64,000 nt of DNA from Entamoeba invadens IP1 (Eukaryota; Evosea; Mastigamoebida; Endamoebidae), in contig NW_004443648.1 of assembly GCF_000330505.1 (NCBI RefSeq), positions 292,073-356,072 of the forward strand, written 5' to 3'. The notes beneath the pieces are model-generated. The model saw nothing but the letters and a program-made list of their open reading frames with translations, ran no database searches and had not been told where the DNA came from. Position numbers and translations under genes: made by a program. Numbering within the stretch: the stretch's first letter is position 1; each line of letters starts with the position of its first letter. Shown piece by piece: positions 61,532-64,000 of the stretch.

Positions 61532-62713
61532 ACATGCAAACGTTTCATATTTTGTATATTTATTTATTCGTCTTGTTATTATTGTTTTTCTGTTGGTGAA
61601 ACCATACTTCAATTGAATTTCTTTAGACTATAAATCTTTTTCAAAACAACCTTATTGTTTTAATACCAATGGCAGAACTTTGAAGGTACATGAATTGTTT
61701 TAAACACTAAATTGACATTTGATTTACGTTTCACAAGCATTGGTCTTCTTGTATCAATTTCAAACCCCGATTGGAACAGAAATCAATAATTGGTAGTGCG
61801 CAACGAAGGTATTCTCATTGGAAGTTATATCCAATATATCCATAAATATATCGAACGACATTTAGCTATTATTTATCTAAATTTAAGACCCAATTAAATC
61901 CTGAAATCTTGCGAAATCAAAGGCAACCAAGTGAATGTATTGGGGTTGGCAATTATTTTGTTCAAGTGGTTGGCGGACGGTAAAAAAAACAAATGATATT
62001 TTTTTATACTCCAATTGAATCTAAAAAACAGGAAAATTTGCTACATAAAAAAATGATTTCGCGTTTTTATCTTTTTGGTCATCATTTGAACAGTGTGATG
62101 GATTGTGAATTATTAACCTCCGTCTTATCTTTATTCCACCCCAATGGGTTATGGCAATTCAATTTCAAAATTATTTTTTTACATTGACTGACAAGGACTT
62201 TTAATTTTTATTTGCAACATCCGAATTATTGCCGTTCATTTTTTTCTAACTATAGAATTATTTTACTCGTCATTATATCATTTTATTGGGCAAATTTGGT
62301 TCCTTTGTTTTTGGTGTGCAAATGAACTTCGGTCATGTATAACAATTACTATATATAATAATAATTGTTATTATTATTTTTGAATTGATAAAACCAACTA
62401 TATAAATACTTTAATTGTGAAATAGAAAAGTGCATTTTGCTTCTCATCAATGGCACCAAATTATAACACAAACTTTATTCCATGTGTCTTTCACTTGTTT
62501 TTTATACTTTAAAGAGAAAGCCTTTTAATCAAATTCATTATTGTTAAGTTTGACATTATTTTAAACACTTTGCCATTACATCAATCATTTGGGGTTATTA
62601 TAATTATTTTTATAATTATTTCAGTCAAAGCAAATAAGACATGCCACTAAAATTCTCTAAGTTCTTCAACTGAAAAAAAGACACGACAAATAAATAAAGA
62701 AAACACAATCAAG
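61532..62713. other. AT-rich intergenic region between small acidic protein and MFS transporter
   Basis: About 1.18 kb. Frames here, such as 61993-62187, are short and of intergenic composition, so I do not call them genes. ATAATAATTGTTATTATTATT near 62355 is a short palindromic AT tract. The right end is the 3' flank of the transporter. Confidence 0.45.
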
Positions 62714-64000
62714 TTATTGCATGTCTTTCTTTTGCGTTGCGTCATCCTTTTTCTGTTCGACATTCTGTAACGTCGGCGACCTATTATCGGAACCTTCTTT
62801 AGCATCAGTGATCGCCTTCAAAATAGCATTTCTGTAGTTATCTGTCCCATCCATAGAAGACAAAGCTCTTGATGAGTCCATTGAGTCTCTTGTCTTTTCC
62901 ATCGAAGAGACTCTGGACAAGTCGTCGAGTTCAATAGTCGCTGTTTCCTGTGGTGAAACCTTTTGGAACTTATCGAATAAGTGCGTCCTTTGATACAAGA
63001 ATGTCGCTATCGCCACAATAGTAAACCCTAATGTGCACATACAGATGTTTATGATGTGCATCCACACTTTTGTGAATATAGAACAGAAGACGCCACAAAT
63101 AAGTGGGCTCAACGAATAAGTCATTTCACCAATAAATTCCGACACGCCTAAGTATCTCCCATGTGCTGCAGATACGGTAATTGAATAATATAAGTTTGCT
63201 TGTAATTCGTATCCGGCAACCATCCCCATAGGTAATGAGAAGAGCATGACAACCCACCCATTCTTGAATATAAACAGTCCAATAGAGACAACTAACATCG
63301 CGCCAAATGCTAATAAATTGAACATTTGTTTGTATTGCCATCCACTCCACTTACCTAACACAACAAAAGTGATTGTCTGAATGACGTTTTCAACAAACAA
63401 AAAGATTCCAACAAAGACCGAGGGTTGTGAAGAAACACCAGGTAATGTGATGTTATAATCCCCAGCATAGTCAATATACTGATTTTGAACTATAGCGATC
63501 ACTCCATAATTGAACAAGTGGACGATTAAAGAAGTGTAATAGAATATCTTTGGATGGATTCTTTTGATAGTATTATTCTGGAAGACTTTGGCGGGGTTTG
63601 TTTTGTCGTTTTTATATTTGGGGAGACGTGGGAAGATTACGAATACAATGAGTGGAAGGAGTGCGGCTAAATAAAGGGAGTATTGGTCACCTAAAAGAGA
63701 CGTTGCACTTCCACCAAAGAGAAACCCAACGGCTTTTCCTAATGCACTCAACATAGCAAAGTATGAGATGTTCTTGTTCTCCTCTCCTATGTAACTTTCA
63801 GCACCAATTAATGTCTCATCGGGTGACCAGAACATAGCCAGACCAACTCCTTGTATTATCAAGAACAAGAAGATGGGCCAGATCTCCGTGTTGTTGATGT
63901 AATACAATGCTGTTAATATACAACTTATTGCTTGTAATATACACGCAACGATACAAAGAATCTCACCACGCCATTTATCTGTTAATATCCCCATCAATGG
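62714..64000 (-). CDS. Major facilitator superfamily transporter, 5' end beyond the window
   Basis: At least 428 residues; the gene runs off the right edge. The first visible residues, LMGILTDKWRGE, are the MFS motif A loop between helices 2 and 3, so about the first two helices are missing. About ten membrane helices follow, with a cytosolic loop (PRLPKYKNDKT) in the middle, and then a long hydrophilic C-terminal tail (about 85 residues) rich in Ser, Asp and Lys. The sequence has UNC93-like flavour (AMFWSPDETLIGAESYIGEENK), but the substrate cannot be inferred. Confidence 0.82.
   Translation of the reverse strand, partial: PLMGILTDKWRGEILCIVACILQAISCILTALYYINNTEIWPIFLFLIIQGVGLAMFWSPDETLIGAESYIGEENKNISYFAMLSALGKAVGFLFGGSATSLLGDQYSLYLAALLPLIVFVIFPRLPKYKNDKTNPAKVFQNNTIKRIHPKIFYYTSLIVHLFNYGVIAIVQNQYIDYAGDYNITLPGVSSQPSVFVGIFLFVENVIQTITFVVLGKWSGWQYKQMFNLLAFGAMLVVSIGLFIFKNGWVVMLFSLPMGMVAGYELQANLYYSITVSAAHGRYLGVSEFIGEMTYSLSPLICGVFCSIFTKVWMHIINICMCTLGFTIVAIATFLYQRTHLFDKFQKVSPQETATIELDDLSRVSSMEKTRDSMDSSRALSSMDGTDNYRNAILKAITDAKEGSDNRSPTLQNVEQKKDDATQKKDMQ

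Noticed and set aside
61993..62187. 64-codon plus-strand frame in the last long spacer
   Set aside because: Base composition equals the surrounding spacer, it lacks a promoter motif, and the product has no recognisable feature.
1..64000. tRNA arrays, rRNA, snRNA or CRISPR arrays
   Set aside because: I looked for tRNA B-box-like sequence, U6-like sequence and regularly spaced repeats and found none that fit.

Overview
This window is a gene-dense stretch of nuclear DNA from an Entamoeba species. The evidence is an almost textbook Entamoeba actin, very AT-rich and short intergenic regions, 5' UTRs that look only a few bases long, short introns opening with GTTTGT and usually closing with TAG, and gene families typical of the genus (a transmembrane kinase with CxxC repeats, BspA-like LRR proteins, an ATP-PFK of the 48-kDa kind). 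The moderate GC of the coding regions recalls E. invadens more than E. histolytica, but I cannot fix the species. Two runs of exactly 100 N mark contig joins in a draft assembly.

Layout. 1-10 kb: a phosphatase-like protein lacking its catalytic residues, VPS18, ATG12, DENR and a large RhoGAP/C1 protein. 10-21 kb: a divergently transcribed paralogue of the RhoGAP protein, ATP-PFK, a 59-residue coiled-coil protein, a two-LIM protein, a BspA-type LRR protein, an RPA70N-like/coiled-coil protein and the CDKAL1-type tRNA methylthiotransferase. 21-33 kb: CWC2/RBM22 splicing factor, an LRR protein, a TBC Rab-GAP whose locus contains the first assembly gap, ECO1 cohesin acetyltransferase, an unknown protein, proteasome alpha-2, a monoacylglycerol-lipase-like hydrolase and DCP2. 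33-41.6 kb: actin, ZNF598/Hel2 E3 ligase, a ubiquitin E2, SUA5 and UBA1 (cut by the second gap). 41.6-64 kb: a transmembrane receptor-like kinase, an S41-like membrane peptidase, a large SEC7 ARF-GEF, a secreted alpha-amylase, an unknown beta-rich protein, RER1, a 44-residue membrane protein, a small acidic protein and the 3' part of an MFS transporter.

Many gene models need introns to be complete. I reconstructed joined models for VPS18, ATG12, the RhoGAP protein and its paralogue, the coiled-coil protein, CWC2, the TBC protein, PSMA2, DCP2, SEC7 and RER1, each checked by phase and by continuity of the family motif. Functional themes recur: vesicle traffic and endolysosomes (VPS18, TBC, SEC7, RER1, ATG12), ubiquitin and ribosome quality control (UBA1, E2, ZNF598), mRNA/translation/tRNA (DCP2, DENR, SUA5, CDKAL1, CWC2) and surface sensing or digestion (kinase, S41, amylase). 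Three intergenic regions carry terminal-inverted-repeat, MITE-like elements, one of them with Tc1/mariner-style CAGT ends and TA flanks. A recurring (G)AACTNNAAAA motif sits 1-16 bases upstream of many start codons and is the likely core promoter. I found no tRNA, rRNA or CRISPR features.
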